Shown: positions 26,235-33,608 of the stretch, piece by piece
How positions within the stretch are numbered: position 1 is the stretch's first letter
Layout of the letters: each line of letters opens with the position of its first letter
Origin: Rufibacter hautae
GTDB taxonomy: Bacteria > Bacteroidota > Bacteroidia > Cytophagales > Hymenobacteraceae
DNA length: 64,000 nt
Direction: 5' to 3'
Assembly (NCBI RefSeq): GCF_008271695.1
Contig: NZ_VKKY01000002.1
Span: 1-64,000 of the forward strand
Program-made: the position numbers and the translations under genes
The notes under the pieces: model-generated
Databases searched by the model: none
The model's input: only the letters and a program-made list of their open reading frames with translations
What the model was told of the DNA's origin: nothing

Positions 26235-26302
26235 GGCGCAAAGGTACGCAAACAGAAAAGCGTAAACCAGAGACAGTTCAGGGAAATATGGAGCGCACAA
26301 AA

Positions 26303-26324
26303 AAGGCCGGGTTTTCCCGGCCTT
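26303..26324 (-). terminator. Terminator of the SPW-repeat gene
   Basis: AAGGCCGGG (26303-26311) and CCCGGCCTT (26316-26324) form a perfect 9-bp stem with a TTTT loop; on the minus strand TTTTTTG follows. It separates the SPW gene from the ABC-F gene. Confidence 0.85.
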
Positions 26325-26360
26325 CTCTGCTTTCTTTTTAACTCAATTTCAGCACTACCC

Positions 26361-26753
26361 TTAGTGGGTGTGTCCGTGGTGCATTCTAGCGTTGGTAACG
26401 GCCCCGTGGGCTGGTACTACGCGCGTCATCATGGCTTGCAATAAGATCATGATACCTACAATCAGGTGCGGCAGGTATACATACTCGTCAAAATTGAAGA
26501 TCCAGGGAGAGGCGGCTAAGAAAATACCAATCAGGTAGTCCATGTTCAAGTGCATGTTAGCAGACAGGGCTCTGAAAACGCCTACTTCCCAGTTGGTCAT
26601 GAGGTTCTGTAGAATAATCACGGCACCCACAATGATAGGTACCCAAGTCTCTGCTCCGCCACGGTCAAAATCAAGGATAAATGGAGCAGCAATTAAGAGT
26701 AGACCCACCAGATAATCCATGATCCCGTGGGCACGGGTTGACATTACTTTCAT
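26361..26753 (-). CDS. SPW-repeat membrane protein
   Basis: This is a 130-residue inner-membrane protein with four hydrophobic segments in two related halves. Each half carries an SPW-type motif: AAPFILDFD (about residues 22-30) and AASPWIFNFDE (about 80-90). The second half starts MDYLIGIF, echoing MDYLVGLL of the first, so it is an internal duplication. The C-terminus is His-rich (MHHGHTH), a possible metal-binding tail. Function is unknown for the family. The gene has an unusually strong Shine-Dalgarno (AGGAGG, 26761-26766 on the minus strand, 7 bp before the ATG), notable in Bacteroidota where such sites are rare. Confidence 0.85.
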   Translation of the reverse strand: MKVMSTRAHGIMDYLVGLLLIAAPFILDFDRGGAETWVPIIVGAVIILQNLMTNWEVGVFRALSANMHLNMDYLIGIFLAASPWIFNFDEYVYLPHLIVGIMILLQAMMTRVVPAHGAVTNARMHHGHTH

Positions 26754-26833
26754 TTTTATTCCTCCTTTTTTAGTTTCAACTTGTATGGTCTTTTACGCCC
26801 ATTTATTTTGGGTTGTTGCAGTAAAATGCATTT

Positions 26834-26841
26834 TAGATTTG
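26834..26841 (+). promoter_or_regulatory. Candidate -7 promoter box for murI
   Basis: TAGATTTG matches TANNTTTG perfectly, with a GTTG 18 bp upstream (26812-26815) as a possible -33. A second, weaker match (TAACTTTT) lies nearer the ATG at 26909. Confidence 0.45.
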
Positions 26842-26908
26842 TATTTTATGAATATAGGTGTTTTTACGGATGGCTGGTATTTACCCCATTCTGCGTAACT
26901 TTTCACAC

Positions 26909-27727
26909 ATGACGAAACCTGAGAACTGGGCCCGTCCCATTGGTATTTTTGATAGTGGTATTGGCGGATTAACCGTTGCTAAAGCCATTAAAGCCCATTT
27001 ACCCGAAGAACAACTGGTCTATTTTGGCGATACCGCCCACCTGCCGTACGGCGATAAATCCACGGCCGCCATCCAGGCGTACTCCGTCAAAATCTGCGAC
27101 CTGTTGATTAAACAAAATTGTAAAATAATTCTCATTGCGTGCAATTCTGCCTCAGCGGCGGCCTATGAGTTGGTGCGTGAATACGTGGGCAGCAAGGCCC
27201 ATGTCTTGAATGTCATAGACCCGGTGGTGCAGTATGTGGGTGAAAGATTCTCTGAGAAAACCGTGGGCTTGATTGGTACCAAACAAACCGTGAACTCCAA
27301 CGTCTACAAAAAGAAGATTGATGACCTCAACGCCGGCGTGCAACTCAAGTCGGTGGCCACGCCGCTGCTGGCGCCCATGATTGAGGAAGGCTTCTTCAAC
27401 AACACCATCTCAGAGAGCGTGATACAGACGTATTTGTCAGAACCTGGGCTTTCCAACATTGAGGCCTTGATTCTGGGCTGCACGCATTACCCCTTGATCA
27501 AAGAGCAGATCACCGATTTTTACCAGGGCAGGGTAGAAGTGCTGGACGCCTCAGAGCTGGTGGCCCGCCACGTGGGCAAAGTGCTGACAGAAACCGGCAT
27601 TGCCTCCAGCCGTCTGCCCGGCGAGGCCCATTTCTACGTTTCAGACTACACGGTGTCTTTTGAGGCATCCACCCAAATCTTCTTTAACCAAAAAGTCCAC
27701 CTGGAGCATTATCCGCTTTGGGAGTAA
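26909..27727 (+). CDS. murI: Glutamate racemase
   Basis: MurI converts L-glutamate to D-glutamate for the peptidoglycan stem peptide. The N-terminal motif PIGIFDSGIGGLTVAKA, the first catalytic cysteine in IACNSASAA and the second in LGCTHYPLI are all present. At 272 residues from ATG 26909 the length is typical. Longer frames reach a GTG at 26858, but the family normally begins only about ten residues before PIGIFDSG, so ATG 26909 (MTKPENWARP) is preferred. The gene lies divergent to the SPW-repeat gene and is followed by a P element and the ygiB-like gene. Confidence 0.95.
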   Translation: MTKPENWARPIGIFDSGIGGLTVAKAIKAHLPEEQLVYFGDTAHLPYGDKSTAAIQAYSVKICDLLIKQNCKIILIACNSASAAAYELVREYVGSKAHVLNVIDPVVQYVGERFSEKTVGLIGTKQTVNSNVYKKKIDDLNAGVQLKSVATPLLAPMIEEGFFNNTISESVIQTYLSEPGLSNIEALILGCTHYPLIKEQITDFYQGRVEVLDASELVARHVGKVLTETGIASSRLPGEAHFYVSDYTVSFEASTQIFFNQKVHLEHYPLWE

Positions 27728-27764
27728 GAAAAAGCCTAATTCAGCGACCAATACTATGGTTTGA

Positions 27765-27801
27765 GTTTTAAGCCGATTTTACAAAAACTAGCCCTAAACG
27801 G
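27765..27801. repeat. P element copy 9
   Basis: GTTTTAAGCCGATTTT to ACTAGCCCTAAACGG, 38 bp after the murI stop and 17 bp before the next start. Confidence 0.7.
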
Positions 27802-27817
27802 CTGCGTATCCATACTT

Positions 27818-28468
27818 ATGAAAAAGCGCTATTTCCTCATTGGTGATTTCTCACGCAACGTGCTGTTGGTGAGTGCCGCCGCCTGCCTGGGGTTATCTTC
27901 CTGTTCAGATAACCGCTCGGCCCAGAATGAAGCCTCCACGGAGTGGAACGCCGATGAGGCCGCCCCTAAATACAGCCAGGGCGTGATCACCGAGATGACC
28001 GAGGTGAGCCCCGATAACTGGCGCATCACTGATGAGCGCCCCGCCGGCCCAGGCCAGGTGATGGCCATCCTCAAGCATAACAACGGACAGGTAGATACTT
28101 TGAAAGGTCTGGAACTGGAGCGCCAGATGCAGCAATACACCCAGGCCAATCCGGTGAACGGCTCTGGTTTCAGCATGATGAACGTGCTGATGTGGAGCAG
28201 CATTGGGTATATGGCGGGCCGTATGATGAACCCCAACCCGGCGTATTATTCCAATCCGGCTACCATGCGCCGTAACGATGCCTGGCGCCAGCAAACCTAC
28301 GCCGAAAGAAGCAGGGGAGCCCAGGCTTTCAGGGGAACCACCGGCACGTACAGCCGTCCGTCCACCTCATCGGGTACCGTGCGGTCTACCCGTCCCAGCA
28401 GCAGCCGTTCCGGTACCTTCGGCAGAAGCTCAGGTGGCTTCGGCGGAAGATCTGGCTTCGGCGGTTAA
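27818..28468 (+). CDS. YgiB-like lipoprotein (DUF1190/UPF0323-like)
   Basis: This is a 216-residue predicted lipoprotein. Its signal peptide ends LGLSSC, with the lipid-bearing Cys at about residue 29. The middle is acidic and soluble. A Met-rich hydrophobic segment, MMNVLMWSSIGYMAGRMM, is followed by a basic Ser/Arg/Gly tail ending in FGRSSGGFGGRSGFGG. This order (lipoprotein signal, GYMxGRMM segment, Ser/Gly tail) matches E. coli YgiB, and the next gene is a YgiC-like ligase, the same pairing as in E. coli. Function is unknown. I chose ATG 27818, directly before the signal peptide; the frame extends 19 codons upstream through P element copy 9. Confidence 0.75.
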   Translation: MKKRYFLIGDFSRNVLLVSAAACLGLSSCSDNRSAQNEASTEWNADEAAPKYSQGVITEMTEVSPDNWRITDERPAGPGQVMAILKHNNGQVDTLKGLELERQMQQYTQANPVNGSGFSMMNVLMWSSIGYMAGRMMNPNPAYYSNPATMRRNDAWRQQTYAERSRGAQAFRGTTGTYSRPSTSSGTVRSTRPSSSRSGTFGRSSGGFGGRSGFGG

Positions 28469-28504
28469 TCTGCTGGCCGTGCCTGTTTCTCTTTTTGACT
28501 TATG

Positions 28505-28540
28505 GTTTCAGGGCTGATTTCTGCAAAACGGCCCTGAAAC
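28505..28540. repeat. P element copy 10
   Basis: GTTTCAGGGC and GCCCTGAAAC (10-bp perfect outer arms) around TGATTTCTGCAAAACG, 37 bp after the ygiB-like stop. Confidence 0.75.
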
Positions 28541-28591
28541 GCTTTGCCATCAAACTTTCTTTGTCATTCATTAACCAAGCTATATCCTGTT

Positions 28592-29773
28592 ATGCCAGAA
28601 TCCGCTCTTCCTGTAAAACTGATGCCGCACCACGGCGACGTGACGAAAATGGTCCACCAGATGGGGTGGGAGTGGGTAGTGGAGGAAGAATGCCAGACCT
28701 ACCTGTCCGGCGAAGCTGTGGTGCTGACCCAGGCGGCCGCCGATGAACTGTTAGAAGCCGCCTCGGCGGTGTACCAGATGATGGTGGAAGCCGTGCCGGA
28801 TGATCTGCCCGATGATTTCCTGCGCAAGATCGGGATTCCGGAGAAACTGTGGCGCGCGGTGCGGCACTCCTGGAACGATGAACGCCACTGGCACATCTAC
28901 GGCCGTTTTGACTTCGCGCAAACCCCGGAGGGCGTGAAGCTGCTGGAGTTCAACGCTGATACTGCCACGGCCATCCCCGAGACGGCAGTGGTGCAATGGG
29001 CCAGCCTGGCCGCCGCTGGCAAGAACGAAAGCCAACAGGCCAACGGGCTGTATGAAGGGCTGGTGGAGCAGTTCCGCACCTGGCAGGGCCTGAACCCCGA
29101 GCTGGAACCTGCCCTCCTGTTTATTTACATGCCTGATAGCAAGGAGGATTACACCAACTGCGAGGTGCTGGCGCAGGCCGCCCACGAGGCCGGTTTTGAT
29201 ACCTACATTTGCGCCGCCCACGAGATGCAAGTCTCTACCCTGGGCGCCGAGCGCGGCGTCTGGGCCCAGATAGGCGCCGAGCAGTGGCGTAAGTTCCCTT
29301 TCCTGTTCAAACTGGTGCCTTGGGAGCTGTTCCTGGAACTGGAGCCGGAACTCTGCACCGATCTCATTGACCTGCAGTATTCCCGCAGCGTGCTGGTTGC
29401 CAACCCGGCGTACTCGCTCCTTTTCCAGAGCAAAGGCATGTTGGCTTGGCTTTGGCAGCAGTTTCCGTACCATCCGCTGTTGTTAAGAACCGAGTTTACC
29501 TCATTTTCTGGCAAAGCCGTGGAGAAACCCATCTTCGGGCGCGAAGGCCAGAACATTCAGGTCCACGAGAACACCGATGTCTCTTCCACCACGGGTGATT
29601 ACGGCTACCAACCGCACATTTACCAGGCCTGGGCCGAGCTGCCGCAGGATGCCCAAGGGTACCGCTACCAGGCCGGCGTCTTCTGGGCCGGAGAGGGAAG
29701 CGCCATCGGGTTCCGGCGTGAGCGCGGCATCATAACCAATCTTTCCCAGTTCGTGGCCCACGTGGTGGAGTAA
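28592..29773 (+). CDS. ygiC: Glutathionylspermidine synthase-family ATP-grasp ligase (YgiC/YjfC-like)
   Basis: This is a member of the family of the C-terminal ATP-grasp domain of glutathionylspermidine synthetase. Homologues such as YgiC form C-N bonds with an unidentified substrate and have no proven GspS activity. Visible family segments are HIYGRFDFA, LLEFNADTATAIPETAVVQW (substrate/metal site), PWELFLEL and KPIFGREGQNI. The 393-residue length fits. I start at ATG 28592 (MPESALPVKL), because the frame upstream runs through P element copy 10. The partner is the ygiB-like lipoprotein 123 bp upstream. The window's arginine decarboxylase makes polyamine-related substrates thinkable, but this is inference. 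Confidence 0.85.
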   Translation: MPESALPVKLMPHHGDVTKMVHQMGWEWVVEEECQTYLSGEAVVLTQAAADELLEAASAVYQMMVEAVPDDLPDDFLRKIGIPEKLWRAVRHSWNDERHWHIYGRFDFAQTPEGVKLLEFNADTATAIPETAVVQWASLAAAGKNESQQANGLYEGLVEQFRTWQGLNPELEPALLFIYMPDSKEDYTNCEVLAQAAHEAGFDTYICAAHEMQVSTLGAERGVWAQIGAEQWRKFPFLFKLVPWELFLELEPELCTDLIDLQYSRSVLVANPAYSLLFQSKGMLAWLWQQFPYHPLLLRTEFTSFSGKAVEKPIFGREGQNIQVHENTDVSSTTGDYGYQPHIYQAWAELPQDAQGYRYQAGVFWAGEGSAIGFRRERGIITNLSQFVAHVVE

Positions 29774-29811
29774 CTAAAGGTTCTTAGTACAACTTATCTC
29801 AAAAAGGAAGC

Positions 29812-30435
29812 ATGACCGTGAGGCGATTATCTGGACTGCTGCTGCTGGTGCTGGTTTTAAGCGGGTGTGGGCATGCCGCTCAGGAACCAAAAGGACAAAC
29901 ATCGGAACCACCGGTAGCATTGGTGAGTACGGCTGCCCCTGCAAGCCCAGATTCCGTGGCGGCAACCCCCGGAAAGAAGAAGGCTTTTCCCGCCTACTGG
30001 GCGAAGCAGTTTGCGGGTTTGCAGTTAGACACCCTGTACCAATTGGCAGATTTTACCTCGCCCTCTTTTCTGGAAGGTGATTTCAACGGAGACAATCAGC
30101 AAGACATCGCCTTTCTGGTAAGTCATAAAAGAACCGGTGAAAAAGGGATTCTCCTTCTTCACCAAAAAACCAAGGAGTACTTTGTTTTTGGGGCGGGCCG
30201 GGAAATAGACGGAATGACCAATCTGGATTGGATTGAGGTTTTCGAGAAAATACCCAAAGGTGAAAGCGTGGCCCAAACCCTGGTAGATGAGGAAACAGGG
30301 GACATCATCGGGCCAGATTCTTTACATGCGGTTACTTTGAAAGGTGAAGGAATCGCCACCCACCTCCTGGAGGCGTGCGGAGGCGGAATCATCTATTGGA
30401 ACAAGAACAAATATGCCTGGCTTCATCAGGAGTAA
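29812..30435 (+). CDS. Hypothetical lipoprotein
   Basis: This is a 207-residue predicted lipoprotein of unknown role. The signal LLLLVLVLSGC gives a clear lipobox (LSGC), followed by a Thr/Ser/Pro-rich linker to about residue 62. The soluble part contains FLEGDFNGDNQQDIAFLVSH, a DxDxDG-like acidic loop as in VCBS/FG-GAP calcium-binding repeats, but only one copy is visible. The C-terminus GGGIIYWNKNKYAWLHQE is aromatic. It starts 38 bp after the YgiC-like gene, and the flavoprotein gene follows after 21 bp, so the three may form one transcript. Confidence 0.72.
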   Translation: MTVRRLSGLLLLVLVLSGCGHAAQEPKGQTSEPPVALVSTAAPASPDSVAATPGKKKAFPAYWAKQFAGLQLDTLYQLADFTSPSFLEGDFNGDNQQDIAFLVSHKRTGEKGILLLHQKTKEYFVFGAGREIDGMTNLDWIEVFEKIPKGESVAQTLVDEETGDIIGPDSLHAVTLKGEGIATHLLEACGGGIIYWNKNKYAWLHQE

Positions 30436-30456
30436 AGCTATTGACGTACTACTAAC

Positions 30457-30987
30457 ATGAACCAGCTTCCGCTCATTTTGCTGGCCAGTGCCCGCCGGGA
30501 AAGCGACACGAAATTGTTTCTGGAGAAGGTCTTCCAGGAGACCCCGCACCAATTGGTGGACCTGCTAGATTACACCGTGGGCTACTACCGCTATGAGCAT
30601 GACTATCCGGCGGAGGACGAGTTCAACACCCTCATCAACCTGATGTTGCAGCACCAGGTGATTGTGTTGGCCACGCCGGTGTATTGGTACGCCATGAGCG
30701 CGCAGCTGAAAACCTTCTTCGACCGCCTCACCGATCTGGTCACAATGCAGAAACCTCTGGGGCGCAAACTGAAAGGCAAGACCCTTTTCCTGGTGGCTGT
30801 AGGTGCCGACGATGCGCTCCCCGATGGGTTTGAGGTGCCCTTTAAACTCACCGCCAAATACCTGGACATGAAGTACGGCGGCAGCCTTTACGCCTCTACC
30901 GAGGAGGTGGAAACGGACATTTACCACCTGGGCGACCACCGCGAGTTTCTGCGCGATATGGAGGAAGCCCAGAAGGAGACTAGCTGA
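30457..30987 (+). CDS. Flavodoxin-like NAD(P)H-dependent oxidoreductase
   Basis: This is a 176-residue flavodoxin-fold protein, probably an FMN-dependent NAD(P)H reductase (quinone or azo reductase type). The phosphate-binding start is LILLASARRESDTKLFLE. The FMN-contact loop ATPVYWYAMSAQLKTFFDRLTDL is strongly typical of the family. The C-terminal LVAVGADDALPDGFE segment fits the second flavin loop. The physiological electron acceptor is unknown. Its end overlaps the convergent YdeI-like gene by 8 bp (30980-30987), leaving no terminator between them. Confidence 0.82.
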   Translation: MNQLPLILLASARRESDTKLFLEKVFQETPHQLVDLLDYTVGYYRYEHDYPAEDEFNTLINLMLQHQVIVLATPVYWYAMSAQLKTFFDRLTDLVTMQKPLGRKLKGKTLFLVAVGADDALPDGFEVPFKLTAKYLDMKYGGSLYASTEEVETDIYHLGDHREFLRDMEEAQKETS

Positions 30988-31582
30988 ATTTCTTGCCCTC
31001 CGTAATACGCTCCACGGTTTTCTGGATGCGGGAGTCACGGGTCTCGGCGCGTTTGGCTTCGTTCACCCAGCGCACATATTCCTTGCGGTGCGTGTAGGCC
31101 ATTCCTTCAAACTTCTCAAGTTGCCCCGCTCCGGTTAGCGCCTGCTTCAGGTCCTCGGGGATTTCAACCACGCTGCGCTCGGTAGATTTGGCCGCGGTAC
31201 CGGCCTGCAGTTGGGTGGCAGCCCGCACGTATTCCACCAGTTGGTCTTCGTTAACCTGTGCGTCTTGGGTGAACCTGATGGTGCGCATGGCCTTGGCATC
31301 CTCGCTGCTGGAGAACAACCCATGCGGATCTGGCAACAACGCCCCCTGGAAAAAAGACAGATTCACGTGCTGTTTATGCGCGCTCACGGCACACACCAAC
31401 CCTGGGCCGGCTTTCTCATACACCGGCGTATTCCATTTCCAGGTGGGGGTCAAGCCCGAATCTGCGGTGGCGATGGCGTTCCTTATTTTCTCACAGATGG
31501 GTTGGGCAAACGCCGGAACCGTGGCGAAAAAGGTTTCTATTTTCTGCTCGTGCTGTTCCGGGGTCATTTTGGAAGTGGCCAT
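30980..31582 (-). CDS. YdeI/OmdA family protein with DUF1801 domain
   Basis: This cytoplasmic 200-residue protein has two recognisable parts. Residues of about 10-120 look like DUF1801 (MTPEQHEQKIETFF, then TPTWKWNTPVYE and AHKQHVNLSFFQGALL). Residues of about 135-200 look like the OmdA/YdeI C-terminal domain (VVEIPEDLKQAL, FEGMAYTHRKEYVRWVNEAKRAETR). Members have been linked to protection from antimicrobial peptides or bacteriocins in some bacteria, but the mechanism is unclear. The gene is convergent with the flavodoxin-like gene and overlaps it by 8 bp. Confidence 0.85.
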   Translation of the reverse strand: MATSKMTPEQHEQKIETFFATVPAFAQPICEKIRNAIATADSGLTPTWKWNTPVYEKAGPGLVCAVSAHKQHVNLSFFQGALLPDPHGLFSSSEDAKAMRTIRFTQDAQVNEDQLVEYVRAATQLQAGTAAKSTERSVVEIPEDLKQALTGAGQLEKFEGMAYTHRKEYVRWVNEAKRAETRDSRIQKTVERITEGKKFS

Positions 31583-31632
31583 GTGGTGGTGGATGAAGGG
31601 TGTTTAATATTGGAAGTAATAAGGTGATTCGA

Positions 31633-31666
31633 TTGAAGGCTGTTTTCTGAAAATCAGGGCAAAAAG
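31633..31666. repeat. P element copy 11 (degenerate)
   Basis: TTGAAGGCTGTTTTC to AAATCAGGGCAAAAAGG, ending 3 bp before the stop of the LolA-like gene. The outer arms are poorly matched. Confidence 0.5.
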
Positions 31667-31669
31667 GAC

Positions 31670-32407
31670 TTACCAGCGGGCTGCTTTGAAACCGGCCACG
31701 GTAAACAGGTTGGCAGGCAAGGTCTTGGGGAATTTTATGTTGTAGTAGACCTCGTGCATGGTGGTTTTGCCGTTGAGCGAGAAGGTGAGGTCTGTGGCTA
31801 CCCAGTTGCCTTTCACGTTCTGGTAGCCTTTCAGGTCCACCACGTTGCGGCGGTCACCGGTTTGCCGAACGGTCTGCAGCACCCAGAGTTTTTCCTGGTC
31901 AATGATGAAGTGGCTGGCTTTCTCCTCCAGGCTATTCACGCCTACCACGTAGACTTTTCGGCTCTGCCAAACTGTGGCGAAGGCTTTGGAGAGGTCAATG
32001 CCGGCCTCTTGCAACTGGGCCGCGCTGCGGTCTACCGGCTGATGGTACACATCAAAGCCCAGCACCAAGACCTCGTGCACCCGGCGGGTGCGGGTTTGCA
32101 ACGTGTTATCCTTGAACACAAACTGGCTGTCCTGGGCGTAGATGGCGCCATTGCCTTTCTCAAAATCCTCGAACTTGATGACCAGTCTTCCGGGCAGCGC
32201 AAGGGCTTCGTGCCAAACCTGCTCGGTAGAGTCCTGGGCGCTTTTATAGATGATGGCTTTCTGGTCAAAGGTGAAATACGGGTTGAACTTGCCCTGGTAC
32301 TTGGCATGCATCTTCCTGAGGACCTCTTGGCCGGTGAGCGCCGGTGCGTTGGGCGCAAAGAGGCTGGCAAAAGAAAGAAGAAAAGGCAGCAGCAAGTGCA
32401 ACAGCAT
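31670..32407 (-). CDS. LolA-like outer-membrane lipoprotein-sorting family protein
   Basis: This exported 245-residue protein resembles the LolA/LolB-like fold that carries lipids or lipoproteins across the periplasm. It starts with a hydrophobic signal (LLHLLLPFLLSFASLF, with cleavage near APA) and then TGQEVLRKMHAKYQGK, a common opening of Bacteroidota 'outer membrane lipoprotein-sorting' proteins. Alternating beta-strand patterns follow (LVIKFEDFEKGNGAIYAQ, VYVVGVNSLEEKASHFIIDQE). The typical end DLTFSLNGKTTMHEVYYNIKFPKTLP is present. It is not proven to act in lipoprotein sorting, and no lol partner genes are near. Confidence 0.72.
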   Translation of the reverse strand: MLLHLLLPFLLSFASLFAPNAPALTGQEVLRKMHAKYQGKFNPYFTFDQKAIIYKSAQDSTEQVWHEALALPGRLVIKFEDFEKGNGAIYAQDSQFVFKDNTLQTRTRRVHEVLVLGFDVYHQPVDRSAAQLQEAGIDLSKAFATVWQSRKVYVVGVNSLEEKASHFIIDQEKLWVLQTVRQTGDRRNVVDLKGYQNVKGNWVATDLTFSLNGKTTMHEVYYNIKFPKTLPANLFTVAGFKAARW

Positions 32408-32732
32408 AAACCAGGGCTTTAGTGGAACCCGAAAATAGAAAGATTATTCGGTTTCCGGAAAGCCTGTTTCCCGTTCGTTTTGGGTAAAACCCTCCAAAAT
32501 AAGAAGCGCCGCGGTTACACCTTTGCTTTCGGGTATTTTACAGAACCCCGGCAACAGGACGGACCAGGGAAGTTCTATTCTCTGAGTGCAGCTCTGGGCC
32601 TTTTCTATGCTTCTGGCGCCTTGTTCTGTTCAGAAGAAATTAACCAAAAAACGGGCTTAAAACGGCACTATGTTTTTTGAAACTGTGATGGGTCAAAGTA
32701 TCTTCTACCTTTGCTGCCGCAAACAAGCATAC
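32408..32732. other. Divergent intergenic region before the TauE gene
   Basis: This 325-bp region contains the promoter box for the TauE gene (32706-32713) and a right-half remnant resembling a P element (GGGCTTAAAACGGC, 32654-32667). No gene is supported here. Confidence 0.5.
32706..32713 (+). promoter_or_regulatory. Candidate -7 promoter box for the TauE gene
   Basis: TACCTTTG is a perfect TANNTTTG match. It predicts a transcript starting near 32718, which supports ATG 32733 as the start and rules out the in-frame ATG 63 bp upstream. Confidence 0.5.
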
Positions 32733-33527
32733 ATGGAAATACTGGGGTACATTTCGGCAGTGTTCATAGGGCTGTCTCTGGGGCTTACCGGAAGCGGAGG
32801 CTCTATCTTAACGGTGCCCATTTTAGTGTACCTCATCGGGTTGAACCCGGTCTTGGCCACGTCTTACTCGCTGTTTGTGGTAGGGGCTACCAGTTCGGTG
32901 GGCGGTATCCGGTTTTACCGGCAGGGGCTGGTGCACCTGAGAACCTTGCTTACCTTCGGGCTGCCCTCGCTGCTGACCATTTACCTTACCCGCCTGTTCC
33001 TGTTGCCCGCGCTGCCCAACCACCTGTTGCAGCTAGGCGGGGTGGTGATCACCAAAGGTGTGGCCGTGATGGTGCTGTTTGCCTTGCTCATGGTCATTGC
33101 CGCGTACCGCATGATTCAACACAAAGAGGTGGTTTGTCCCTTAGGGCGAGAGGAGCGGGTGGGCTATGCCAAAGTCCTCACGCAGGCGGTGTTGGTAGGC
33201 CTCATCTCTGGGTTGGTGGGCGCGGGCGGCGGCTTCCTGATTATCCCCGCCCTGGTGCTGTTGCTGCGCCTGGACATGAAAACCGCCGTAGGCACCTCGT
33301 TGGTGCTCATCGCGGGGAACTCGCTGGTGGGTTTCCTGGGCGATGTGTACCAGTACCGCATTGACTGGGCTTTCCTGCTCACGTTTTCGGCCTTGTCGGT
33401 AGCGGGGATTTACGCGGGCGCGGCCTTCGCCCATAAAGTAAACAGCCGGATTTTGAAGAAGGGCTTCGGGTGGATTGTGCTGGCCATGGGTATTTTTATC
33501 CTAGGTAAGGAGTTATTGTTGAAGTAG
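32733..33527 (+). CDS. TauE/SafE family anion exporter
   Basis: This is a 264-residue inner-membrane protein with about eight membrane segments, of the TauE/SafE (sulfite/organosulfonate exporter) family. Both halves of the internally duplicated fold carry the signature glycine-rich loop: LSLGLTGSGGSILTVPIL near the N-terminus and LISGLVGAGGGFLIIPAL near residue 160. The proposed start at ATG 32733 puts the first membrane segment right at the N-terminus. The next gene, 82 bp downstream on the same strand, is a persulfide dioxygenase/rhodanese protein. That pairing is known in sulfide-detoxification (cst-like) operons, so export of sulfite or thiosulfate is the likely job. Confidence 0.87.
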   Translation: MEILGYISAVFIGLSLGLTGSGGSILTVPILVYLIGLNPVLATSYSLFVVGATSSVGGIRFYRQGLVHLRTLLTFGLPSLLTIYLTRLFLLPALPNHLLQLGGVVITKGVAVMVLFALLMVIAAYRMIQHKEVVCPLGREERVGYAKVLTQAVLVGLISGLVGAGGGFLIIPALVLLLRLDMKTAVGTSLVLIAGNSLVGFLGDVYQYRIDWAFLLTFSALSVAGIYAGAAFAHKVNSRILKKGFGWIVLAMGIFILGKELLLK

Positions 33528-33559
33528 CCCGCAGGGACGGGAGTCCTTACCTTGGGTCC

Positions 33560-33594
33560 GTTTTGGCCCCGATTTTGTAAAAAGAAGTAAAAAC
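33560..33594. repeat. P element copy 12 (degenerate, opposite orientation)
   Basis: CCGTTTTGGCCCCGATTTT, then AAAAAGAAGTAAAAAC. It starts 33 bp after the TauE stop. Its left end resembles the usual right end in reverse. Confidence 0.45.
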
Positions 33595-33608
33595 AAGTTC
33601 ATCTTGCT

